Source: Ustulina deusta (taxonomy: Eukaryota > Ascomycota > Sordariomycetes > Xylariales > Xylariaceae). From it: a stretch of 64,000 nucleotides of DNA. The translations under genes were made by a program, and so were the position numbers. The notes beneath the pieces were generated by a model, which saw only the letters and a program-made list of their open reading frames with translations, was not told the DNA's origin and did not search any database. How positions within the stretch are numbered: position 1 is the stretch's first letter; every line of letters begins with the position of its first letter. Below, in pieces: positions 34,025-44,081 of this stretch. The stretch covers positions 868,001-932,000 of the forward strand of contig JAJNNX010000002.1 of the NCBI GenBank assembly GCA_023159155.1. The letters are read 5' to 3'.

Positions 34025-35393
34025 ATGCCGGCCATACATCCACGGACGGCTTCAACAGAAGCGCCTGCAACCTATAACCAGCCTTCGAGGAAAGGCAAGA
34101 AGGCGTGGAGGAAGAATGTCGACATTACTGAGGTGACGAAGGGCCTTGATGAACTAAAGGAAGAGATCATCAGGGGGTTGGTGGCCTGCTACTTTTAACT
34201 CCGAGTGACAATGGGCTAACAAGACGAAATGCAGCGGTGTCATAGCTGAACGACCCTCCGACGAGCTCTTCACCCTCGATACCGTCGGCGATGCGTCAAT
34301 ACCCAAGAAATTTCCCCAACATACCTCAAAACCATTGAAAGCAGATGAGATCATTGCCGCTCGCAATTCGGCTGTTCCAGCCGTCCCTATGCGAAAACGC
34401 CCGGGTGACAAGACATCCGATGGAATTATACCCACTAAACGAACAAGACGGGAATATGTCACGGTCAAGGAACTGTCACGCTTGCGCAAAGTTGCTGATG
34501 GTCATCACGAGTCGACGGTAGAGATAGCCGATGCCTCATATGACCCGTGGGCTGCTGTGCCCGAGCCAGCAGCATTGTGCGTTGTGGAGGATAAACGCAA
34601 CGACAAAAAGAAGGCCCCAAAATCCCTTGAACAAAAGCCTGTATCACTCCTCGCAAGCGGCAAAACCATGCCTGCAGTCCCAAAACCCGCGGGCGGCCAC
34701 AGTTACAACCCCAAGTTTGAGGATTATGAGGCTCGGTATACGGAGGAGTGTAATAAGGCGGTCGAAGCAGAGAAGAAACGACTGGCTGAAGAAGAAGCAG
34801 AGAGAATCAAAGCCGAGGCCGCTGCTCGATCAGCAGCCGAAGCCGAAGCCGCGGAAGCTCGAGTGGAGCTTTCTGAATGGGAGGAAGACTCAGAGTGGGA
34901 GGGATTTCAAAGTGAAGGCGAAGAATTACGCCAAACGGCCAAGAAACAAAAGCGTAAAACGAAAGCCGATAGGAACAGGATTCAGAGACGTAAGGACGAA
35001 GAACGACGGGTTAAGCGTGAAGCCAAGACCAAGGTCCGCAAAGAGCAACTAGAACGAATTAAGCAGATCGCACAGGAGGTAGCGGAGCGTGACCAAGCGC
35101 TAGCACTTGCCCAAGCCGAAGAGAGCGACAGCAGTATGGCAAGCAATGACGAAATACTGCGGCGGAAGCAACTTGGGAAGCTGAAGCTACCGGAAAAAGA
35201 CTTAGAGCTGGTATTGCCTGACGAGTTGCAAGAGTCATTGCGGCTATTGAAACCAGAAGGAAATCTTCTCAAAGACCGCTACCGGAGCTTGCTCGTTAGG
35301 GGCAAAATGGAGAGCCGAAGGAGAATACCATTCAAGAAGCAAGCCAGGAAAAAGCCCACCGAGAAGTGGACATATAAGGACTTCAGCATCTAG
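34025..35393 (+). CDS. nop53: ribosome biogenesis protein Nop53 (GLTSCR2 family)
   Basis: Nucleolar factor for 60S subunit maturation that recruits the exosome helicase Mtr4 to process 7S pre-rRNA. Two exons, 34025-34176 and 34235-35393 (436 aa), with a 58-nt intron (donor GTTGGT, branch-like GCTAAC, acceptor CAG). The N-terminus contains the family motif SRKGKKAWRKNVDI. Other family blocks are AERPSDELFTLDT, YDPWA, SYNPKFEDYEA and the C-terminal PEGNLLKDRYRSLLVRGKMESR. The middle is a long Glu/Lys/Arg coiled-coil-like region (about residues 225-345). The very basic composition fits a nucleolar RNA-binding protein. Confidence 0.93.
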
Positions 35394-36106
35394 TTGGGTT
35401 CTTGGGGTATCTAGATCTGAAACAGAAAGTAGACATCATTCTATCCGCCATATTCAAATGCCACGTGCTTACGTAAGAGATAAGAAACCACCTGCACTCA
35501 ACAGTAGGTATTCCATTGTCGGGACGCGATCCATGACTGGCCGACATAAAGCCGGATATGCCAAATCTACCTCCGGTACCTATCTTCGAGTCTGGGTATA
35601 GGTAACAGAAGATTCGGTGAAAGAATATGGATATACCATATGCCATTTGTCACAAGCATACACACAGCATACCTAATAAAAAAAAGACGATGCAGTCTCT
35701 CTCTATGATACTATTGTCTACTTACCCATAGGATATCCCAAGTCTCGTATTGAAAGTACGTAGGTACCTAATACTTGGTTCAGGTAAGGTTACCTAACCT
35801 TGGGTAGGAATAGCCATGTTACCTATCTAGGTACTCTAAACCGCGCAACTGCACTTGAGAAATCGCGAAGTCGCGAAGTGGGCATAATGATGTCACTCTA
35901 TGTATCACTTACTCATCATCGCTCCTCGCTCATCCTTCAATAAAGACCAACCCGCACTAAACCCGCCGTTTTTTCGACATGACCTCACAATACTTGAACC
36001 GGGAATTCTATTAACGAATATTTTCAGTATGAGAGCAAGCTAATTGGGGTCGCTCACTCGCAACTGAAATCACAAGCCCAAAGCAAGAGTGCGAGCAAGA
36101 CCAACT
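35394..36106. other. intergenic region, NADH dehydrogenase promoter
   Basis: Contains TAGGTACC-type motifs at 35757-35840 and the 8-mer pair at 35860-35880. No gene is seen. Confidence 0.6.
35860..35880 (+). repeat. tandem 8-mer AAATCGCG-AAGTCGCG-AAGTG upstream of the NADH dehydrogenase gene
   Basis: Two and a half copies of an 8-mer closely related to the AAGTCACG array upstream of ccp1, here about 225-245 bp before the ATG. Each copy contains the palindromic core TCGCGA. This may be a regulatory site; no direct evidence. Confidence 0.75.
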
Positions 36107-38266
36107 ATGCCGACACAGCCAGGCGCTGTTGTAGGCCGGATGCTCCAGGTCAGTAGAACAAGATGCACATCTGCCTCACCAAGAGCGTTCCCCAACCTTG
36201 GCATTCCCCGCGGTCTTGGCTGCAAGAACCTGAAGTCGTCTATTTCGCGCCATCGCCAATTCGGAAGCTCGTTGCGCCCACCACCATCCATTCGCCGGCT
36301 CGAAACCAAGCGAAACCAGTTGCCATCCGCGCTGAATCAATACACTCGCGCGCTTTCCGGCCGACCTCTTCCCCAGCGACGATCCGCCTTCCTCAACTTC
36401 GCATATCGCAGCGCTGCGATCCTCGGAACCGGTGTTGGATTTGTTACTGTGCTTTTCGTCGCATTCTTTGCGTACGACTCGACTACATACAAAGAGTCCG
36501 TGAACCTCGGCGATTGTCATGTTTCCAAGGCGGCACTAGAGCCGCCGCGCGGGGGCCCCAAGAACCTACCCATTATTCAAGCCCTCCTCGACGATGATGA
36601 GAACGAAAACGCCGAGGAGAAGAAGCAGAAGCCACGGCTGGTCATCCTTGGCAGTGGTTGGGGAAGTGTCGCTCTGCTGAAGCAGCTTAATCCAGACGAC
36701 TACCATGTCACTGTCATTAGTCCCAAGAATTACTTCTTGTTCACGCCCATGCTACCGTCTGCTACTGTTGGTACATTGGAATTCCGAAGTCTGGTCGAAC
36801 CAATACGAAGGGTCCTATCCCGAGTTCGTGGTCATTATCTTCGGGGCGTGGCTGAAGATGTCGAATTCTCTCACAAATTGGTCGAAGTGTCGCAGATTAA
36901 CGCCCAAGGCAAAGAGGTCCGGTTTTATGTCCCCTATGACAAGCTTGTTATTGGTGTCGGGTCTAGTTCTAACACGCATGGCGTCGAAGGACTGGAGAAC
37001 TGCCACTTTCTAAAAGATATCAACGACGCCAGAATGATTCGAAATCAGGTCATGAGGAATGTGGAGCTGGCTTGTCTGCCTACCACCGAGGATAGCGAAC
37101 GTAGGCGCTTGCTTTCATTCGTGGTTTGCGGTGGTGGCCCTACCGGTGTTGAGTTTGCCGCTGAACTTTTCGACCTCCTGAACGAGGATTTGACTAGGTA
37201 TTTCCCTCGGCTGCTGCGAAATGAAATCTCAGTGCACATCATCCAAAGCCGCTCACATATCTTGAACACGTACGACGAAGCACTGTCAAAGTATGCCGAA
37301 GAACGCTTCGCGCGGGACCAAGTCGAGGTTCTCACAAACTCTCGCGTCAAAGAAGTCAAACCCGAGAAAATAATCTTCACGCAGAAGGCTGAAGATGGCT
37401 CAGTTGTCACAAAAGAGCTACCAACGGGCTTCTGTCTGTGGTCTACGGGCGTATCACAAACAGAGCTCTGCCAGCGTATTGCAGCAAAACTGGGACCCAC
37501 GCAAAACAACCGACATGCTCTCGAGACAGATACTCATCTTCGACTAAACGGCACGCCTCTCGGGGATGTATACGCTATCGGAGACTGCTCAACAGTGCAG
37601 AACAATAGCGCAGACAACATTATATCGTTTCTTCGCGGCCTTGCTTTCAAGCACGGCAAGGATCCAGAAACGCTTGAACTCACCTTCAGTGAGTGGCGCA
37701 ACGTGGCTAATGCTGTCAAGCGGAAATTCCCCCAAGCCGTATCCCATCTCAGGCGGCTTGACAAACTCTTTGAAGCATTCGATAAGGACCAGTCTGGCAC
37801 TCTCGATTTTGGCGAGCTCAGAGAGCTACTGAAACAGATCGACAGCAAGCTAACCTCACTTCCCGCCACTGCCCAGCGTGCAAACCAGCAGGGTGTCTAT
37901 CTTGGTCGTAAATTCAACAAACTAGCTCATTGTGCCCCGGGTCTGACTAGAAATGAGATCAGAGACGGCGATGTGGATGACGCTTGTTACAAAGCTTTCG
38001 AGTATCACCACTTAGGCAGCTTGGCATACATCGGAAACTCAGCTGTCTTCGATCTCGGCAGTGGATGGGGTTTCACTGGAGGTGTTTGGGCCGTTTACGC
38101 ATGGAGAAGCGCCTATTTTGCGCAGAGCGTCGGCCTCAGGACGAAGTTCTTGATGATGATGGATTGGCTGAAGAGGGGACTGTTTGGAAGAGGTACGTGC
38201 ACTATGTGGCCCTATATTCGGACATTCATTGCTAACCATTCGACGTCAGACCTTATAAGTTTCTAA
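36107..38266 (+). CDS. external alternative NADH dehydrogenase with EF-hand (type II NDH)
   Basis: Rotenone-insensitive dehydrogenase that oxidises cytosolic NAD(P)H and feeds ubiquinone without pumping protons, at the outer face of the mitochondrial inner membrane. Exons 36107-38192 and 38250-38266 give 700 aa ending GLFGRDLISF. An open frame continues upstream, but the first ATG is at 36107. Arg/Ser-rich presequence, then a membrane segment (about residues 98-123). The FAD-binding fold is LVILGSGWGSVALL and the NADH-binding fold FVVCGGGPTGVEFAAEL. A canonical EF-hand loop DKDQSGTLDFGE lies at residues 559-570, as in the calcium-responsive N. crassa NDE1. The last intron is 57 nt, divisible by three and free of stops, so retention only adds 19 residues near the C-terminus. 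Confidence 0.94.
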   Translation: MPTQPGAVVGRMLQVSRTRCTSASPRAFPNLGIPRGLGCKNLKSSISRHRQFGSSLRPPPSIRRLETKRNQLPSALNQYTRALSGRPLPQRRSAFLNFAYRSAAILGTGVGFVTVLFVAFFAYDSTTYKESVNLGDCHVSKAALEPPRGGPKNLPIIQALLDDDENENAEEKKQKPRLVILGSGWGSVALLKQLNPDDYHVTVISPKNYFLFTPMLPSATVGTLEFRSLVEPIRRVLSRVRGHYLRGVAEDVEFSHKLVEVSQINAQGKEVRFYVPYDKLVIGVGSSSNTHGVEGLENCHFLKDINDARMIRNQVMRNVELACLPTTEDSERRRLLSFVVCGGGPTGVEFAAELFDLLNEDLTRYFPRLLRNEISVHIIQSRSHILNTYDEALSKYAEERFARDQVEVLTNSRVKEVKPEKIIFTQKAEDGSVVTKELPTGFCLWSTGVSQTELCQRIAAKLGPTQNNRHALETDTHLRLNGTPLGDVYAIGDCSTVQNNSADNIISFLRGLAFKHGKDPETLELTFSEWRNVANAVKRKFPQAVSHLRRLDKLFEAFDKDQSGTLDFGELRELLKQIDSKLTSLPATAQRANQQGVYLGRKFNKLAHCAPGLTRNEIRDGDVDDACYKAFEYHHLGSLAYIGNSAVFDLGSGWGFTGGVWAVYAWRSAYFAQSVGLRTKFLMMMDWLKRGLFGRGTCTMWPYIRTFIANHSTSDLISF

Positions 38267-38883
38267 ACCAACGAAGACTCAGTGCTGGCAACTGAAATCT
38301 TGACAAAACAAGGCATCACTGAAAGGGATGCATTTCCCATGCTAATTATGTGACCCTGGAATTAGACTTTGATAGATCTATAGATGTCAATAATACATAA
38401 TAGTCTCGAGACAGATGAGCTGCTTTTCAATTCACTGACGTGGTTATTGTCTCGCTCTGCTAAGCTTATCAGAAGTAATCTAGCGTTCATTTCACGCTGG
38501 CTAGCATTAAACCAGCCTCCGGAACTTAAAGACTTGACTCGGGCTTGAAATATCAATACCTAAAGGTGATTTTTGGCGCAGTGGTAATTGCGTGGTTTAT
38601 ATCTTGCTGTTATGACAATATCTATATGCTCTGATCCTGTCCTTATTACCTCTCAGGCTTATTTGTGATATGTATATCACCTTGACGTCCAATAACGGTC
38701 CCCTAAATCCCAACCAACAAACCACACGCCCGCGGGTCGACCGACACTAGATCCTACTTAGCCAGCCGTTTTCGTTCAATACGATAGTGTAACTAAAGAT
38801 ACCCCAGAAAGGTGTATACGAGAACGACGCCGCCTCCATAGCCCAATATCCGGGACAAAATCCAATATCTAGCAAATGCATAA
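38267..38883. other. convergent intergenic region between the NADH dehydrogenase gene and niaD
   Basis: Only 3' UTR-like sequence is seen. Minus-strand open frames reaching into it are shadows of niaD exon 2. Confidence 0.6.
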
Positions 38884-41659
38884 TCAGAAGAAGACCATGT
38901 CGTCCTTCTGCCAACCCATGCCAGTGAAGATAGAAAGCACGCTCTCTTCGAGAGGCTTGGGTCCGCACACGAGAATGACGTCTCCCCCATCCGCACTCGG
39001 GCAGGGCCCTACCTCCTCGGCGATGAGGTTCGCGTCCACCCGTCCCCGCCGGCCGGTCCAAGCGGGACTGGGTCGGCTCAGGACATAGTTGAGACGGTAT
39101 CTGTGCTCGTTGCCCGGGAGCATGGCGTCCAACTCGGGTTTGCACAGGATGTCTTCCTCGTTGCGGTTCCCATCTAGAACGACGCAGGACGTGGGGTCCT
39201 CGCGATCCGCGAGCACGGCCCTGAGCACGGCGTAGATGGGGGTGATGCCCGACCCGCCGCACACCATGACGAAGCGCCGCACTCGCCTCTCCCGCCCGGA
39301 CACGCTGCACAGCCCGCGGCCCAGGTACTCGAACTTGCCGTGCGGCCCCTTGAAGTCCACGAAATGCCCCAGCGGGATCGAGTCCAGCGCCTGCGTCATC
39401 CGCCCGCCCTTCTGCGCCGGCGTGTCCCGGTATACCTTGATCAGCACGTCCAGCTTGCCCTTGGCCCCGACGGACGAGATGGGCGTGTACGCGCGAAGTA
39501 TCGCCTCCCGCGTCACGGGGTCGCGCAGGCGTATTGTTAGGTGCTGGCCCACGGGGAGCCCGACGGCCTGCTCGGCGTGGTCCAGGTCGAAGGTGAAGAT
39601 CTTGGTGTCGGGGGACACGCTCGTCTTGGCCGATAGCACGGCCTTCGTCCACACCTTGTGCTGCAGGAAGACCTCTCTCGGCGGTGCATCTTCGGGCGGC
39701 GCTTCTTCGCTGTTTGCTAGCAGGGCTTGGCTTGCTTTGTCGAGCGTCCCGATGTGGTAGTCGACTAGCATTGCTTTGGCGTTCTCGCTGTCTGTTTCAC
39801 GTTAGATGGGGTTTTTGTGCGCGACTTGGTAAGTGAAATAGATAAGGCCACTCACGGATTGCGAGGAATTCCTCGCTGGCATCCTGCCCTGCCGCCCCTG
39901 TTATCGAGGTCGGACCCCCTGGATGCCCTTCTAGGAACCCCGTCCCGTCGTAGACTTCCCCGTTGACGACGAACCAAGGTTCCGTTTCCCCGTCGTGACT
40001 TTTGAATTCTTCTAGCGTAATCGTCCTGTGGATTTTCTCGTTGACCATGCATATTTCTTTAGCGGGCTCGACTGGCTCGGCGACCTGCGCCTCTCCGGCT
40101 AGTTGTTCGCCCCAGTAGCCGTTCGTCAAATTGCCTCCGGCCTTCTTGACCCTCTCCATCCAGCCTCCTGGCATCAGTGCTGGTTGTGTCGGATGTTCAA
40201 ATCTCAGCTTGCTACCTTCTTTATGTATGACAACCCTGAACCATGGGTTGTTCATCATGCCGAGTACACTCCAGTACATGTCTCGGGGCTGGACCATCAT
40301 GGCCTCGTCCATTGCTCGTACCATGATATCATCCGCTGCCTGCAGCCGAGATATCGGGATGTCCAAGTCCCAAAAGCACCAACAGAAACAGCTTTCCCTC
40401 CAGGACATGTCTATCCGACCACCAAACAGGGTTTCCCCCTCGGCCGCGAGACGATATTGGTCCTCGGGATACGATATGTTGGCCAACACCCAGGTCTTAC
40501 CCTTATCTAGAGTAACCTCAACCCTAGTTATCCTCTTACCCCCGCCCGCATAGGCATATCCACGAGTTTTGTACGTGTCGTCTGATCTGTGCAAATCCAA
40601 TTCTTCGTTATGAGACGGGTAACACGTTGCACTGTTTGTGTTAAGATCATAAATAGCGTACCGTTCATCCTTCCAGGTGTCGGGCAAGTCGGCGCTCATT
40701 TCGGGATCGATCATTGTAGGCAGGACCCTATTATCATAGATGTGGTACCAATTATCGCTGGGCTCCTTCGTGATGATGATTCTCTTCAGCCATTTGACAC
40801 TGCGGCCGCCAATTTGCCCGGGGATCACGACGCGTAGGGGCTTGCCATGGTCTGGAGGGAGCGTCTCGCCGTTCATCTTATGGGCAAGCATCACTCCGCG
40901 CTCGGCGTCCATGGCCCAGCTTAGCTTGACCGATGTACCATATTTACCGTTCGGGAGTTTGTCGGCCCCTTCGAAGCACACGTACCTCGCACCACGTCGG
41001 GGCATCGAGGCTCTGATCAGGTCACCGATCGCCACGCCGGTCCATAGAGAAGTGGATAACCCTGCAGCTCCCCATGAAAAGCCTTTTGTTTTCCGTACCA
41101 CGTTCTGCTCTTTCCGCCTGTTCCCGGCGCAGACTAGAGTTACGGGATATGTGACTTGCTCATACTCTCGGATAAGCTGGGCTAGGCTCATACAAAGGGG
41201 ATTGTCAACCATGCCTTCTATCGTGAAGTCCCAGTCCATGACCTCCGAGTCTTCCACTCTAGGCACGGCTCCATGATTACGGACATAATGTAGATCTTTA
41301 GTCGTCAGGAACCCTTCGTCGTAGAGATTGCTGAGTGGTGCCTCGACATTAAAGGGGTGAATTCCAGTAAGGCGGATCAGACGGGGATCACGGACGACAT
41401 GGTTATCGGGGGTTTTAAGATCTTCTGTGAGCACAGTGTTGTCGGATCTGCATTTTGGAGGGAGAGGATAGAGCGGGAGCTTCTGGGTGTTTGGCCTATC
41501 ACAATCGGGAGACGGCGTCCTAGTCTCCGTATCACTTGGTTCTAAGCTCGGGCCCGCAGATTCTATGTCGGTGTCTGGTGGTGAGGGAGGGAAATTTTGG
41601 CACTCGGAAGGACGAGCTTTACTTAGCAAGCTCAATGACTCTGGCTTGGAGGCTTCCAT
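38884..41659 (-). CDS. niaD: nitrate reductase (NADPH)
   Basis: Reduces nitrate to nitrite in nitrate assimilation, in the cytosol. Two exons, 41659-39856 and 39791-38884, giving 903 aa. The 64-nt intron has donor GTGAGT and acceptor CAG. The frame is open upstream to 41758, but MEASKPESL at 41659 is the likely start. Domains in order: molybdopterin domain with Cys177 in VTLVCAGNRRKEQN; dimerisation domain; cytochrome b5 domain with heme ligands His579 (EGHPGGP) and His602 (AIHSENAK); then FAD (RAYTPIS) and NADPH domains (VCGGSGITP, LVCGPKP). The codon for His602 is split by the intron. Exon 2 is clearly more GC-rich than exon 1. No nitrite reductase or nitrate transporter gene is adjacent. 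Confidence 0.96.
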
Positions 41660-44081
41660 TGTGTATATAGTAGTGTCAGGGAAAGATACTATGCACTGTT
41701 CCATGCAGTATTCTATGCAGAATTGGGCGTTCAATGTTACGTCAAATCCGTCAGACAAAATGATATATCATATTGGATAGACAGGCCAGCAATAACCAGG
41801 TTGGAAGACATACATATTCCAGGAGGACGGGTTGCTTCTCCACGAAGACGATATGGCGAAATAACCGCTTGATAGCAAAATACAGATATCTCCGGGGTGC
41901 ATACCGGCCTAGTCCCTGCGGGATGCAAATCGGATGATATACGGTCCATGAGAGCTTGGCCAGGTCCATCCGGCTGGCGCCTGTATGTCCAGAAGATAGT
42001 CAAAGCCCCTACTGGCCCATGTCGCGATCTACCGATGCAAGAAGAGCGTGCAACAGGACGATCCTCGACCACAGCAGACGGAAAGCAAAGAGCACAAAGA
42101 CTTGTCTGCACTAGTTAAAATACCGGGTCTGTTTAGCGCCATCTGTCCACGAGCCAGCCCTGGCGATCAGGTTCCGCCGCGGCTTATCAGACGAGGAACA
42201 ATGCTGTGGCACCGCGCAGTCGAATGAGTATCCCCGCGGACGTGCTCTCTTATCAATCACGATTTGTTAACTGCGATATTTTACAAGACATCGTGGCATG
42301 TCAGCGAATCATGGCGGACGATAAGGATAGCTGGTTGGCGGAGATGCCAGAATCAGCTCCAGGTACCTCCTTTATCTTCCTAGGTACCTAGTTTATCCAT
42401 CAGTTGCTACCGGTATCTCATTAGCCCAAACAAGAAATGGAGCGAGGGTCTCGTCGGATCCATCGTCGGAGAATTTGATGCTGCTGGACCGGACCGACGA
42501 CGATTCTCGCGAGGAAGTTGGAAAAGGCGGAAGCTGAGATAAGAAATGGAAGCATCTGATTTGCCCTAAACATGGAACAAGCATAAATTGCCATATGCTG
42601 AAATAGATTGAATTGCCTGCGGAAGCTACAAGAAGGACGGGCTGCCAAGAAGGCCCAAGCAGCTGCCAAGCCTACATACCTAGGTAGGTACCTCCTTATT
42701 CGAGGTATGCTTCACATATCCCAACGGGATGGTGTATGGTTACTGGTTGGTTACCTATCCCCTACCGAATGGTCATGTTGGCTAGGACATAAGAACATAA
42801 AACCTGATAGGATACCTATATGAAGAGTGAACCCCAAAGATTTCTGTGTTCCATGCTCAACACAGGAGCATGAAGAATCAAGGAGATGGAAATATAGTTT
42901 ACTACCTACCTGTAAGTTACTAGGTAGCCACTATCTCGAGTCTGTGCTGTGACTTGTTCCTCGACCTAGGTAAGTACCTACATAGGTAGTAGTAGAGTAG
43001 ATACCTATATAGATAGTTAGGTATATAGTATAGTATTAAGTACTAATGTAAGTTTTAGATATAAACATACCTTATATACCTTGTTGAATTTGCCCACATG
43101 TACACTGCAGTATGTTTGAACAGGTAACCTAATACTAGGTACTTATATATGTGAGGCAAAAGCTCTGGGAATATTATGGCGAACTAGAATACTAATAATA
43201 TTTCTAAATGTTCTAGATACCAAGGTAGTACTTATTTTTGATGGCTAGAAATCTGATTGTAGGTGTTGTGATTTTTAGAATGTGATTTGCATGAAGTGGA
43301 ATGATTTTAGTGAGTTGATTACCTACTACCTACCTAAGTACCTAGTACTAGGTACCTACCTGAAAGAATACCTATAGGTATGTGACAATTGACTTGCATA
43401 GGTATAGGTACTTTACCGAGGAGATACTTCAAGGTAAGGTGCATTGATGCTGCAAGGCTGAGGCTGCAGTGAGCATTCGTGACCAAGAGGTGCTGCTAAT
43501 GACCCCGCACTCTACCTACCTAGTACCTAACTCACATGTATGCCACTACACCATCAAATGATGTTGCCCTGTGTTTGTGAATATGTGGGGCTGCGGCTGC
43601 CAAATGCTGGCTTTGATTGGGTCAAGCGCCCGTGCCATGTGGGCAGCGAACGAACCTTCCGCCCGCTACAATACCTACTGTACACTACACTAGAAGGATG
43701 CTAGCAGGCCGAAAAGGCTATCCATTGACAAAAGGGTTATCTACATCATCCGAAGCGATAATCTCTTACCCTCTCAGCCAACACCTTTGTCCTTTCCGCT
43801 ACCATCAATTCTGACGCACGATCAACACGCCCGCAACCTCTCATAGCAACCCAGCCGAACCACTGCAATCGATCATCTACGTGACCTGCCTGCCTTGGTC
43901 TCCGTATCAGGGCAGAGTCCTCCACCTTGCTACCCATGCCGGCCGAGGCTGATACTCCATATCACTTCCACTACCTGGGGCGCTTTATCCCTTAGCCTAG
44001 GCCTTAGCAGTGGTTGCCGAAATAGTCTCACGAATGTAGCTGCTGATCTATTTTTCCGAATTCTGCCACCAGCTGTCCACA
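41660..44081. other. divergent intergenic region between niaD and upf2
   Basis: 2.4 kb without a supported gene. The niaD-proximal part has candidate GATA sites. From about 42660 to 43530 the sequence is AT-rich and saturated with CCTA/TAGG/GTACC words, the densest such stretch in the window. 43600-44080 is the likely upf2 promoter and leader. Confidence 0.65.
41870..42324. promoter_or_regulatory. candidate GATA-factor sites upstream of niaD
   Basis: Three matches to HGATAR, the consensus for AreA/NIT2 nitrogen regulators: TGATAG at 41870-41875, AGATAG at 41994-41999 and CGATAA at 42319-42324. They lie 211-665 bp upstream of the niaD ATG. Near 41888 CTCCGGGG is a near match to the NirA consensus CTCCGHGG but has G at the H position. 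Such short motifs occur by chance, so this rests mainly on knowledge of niaD regulation. Confidence 0.35.

Noticed and set aside
38747..39652. 301-codon minus-strand ORF overlapping niaD exon 2
   Set aside because: It is a GC-rich shadow frame. The overlapping frame carries all FAD/NADPH motifs.
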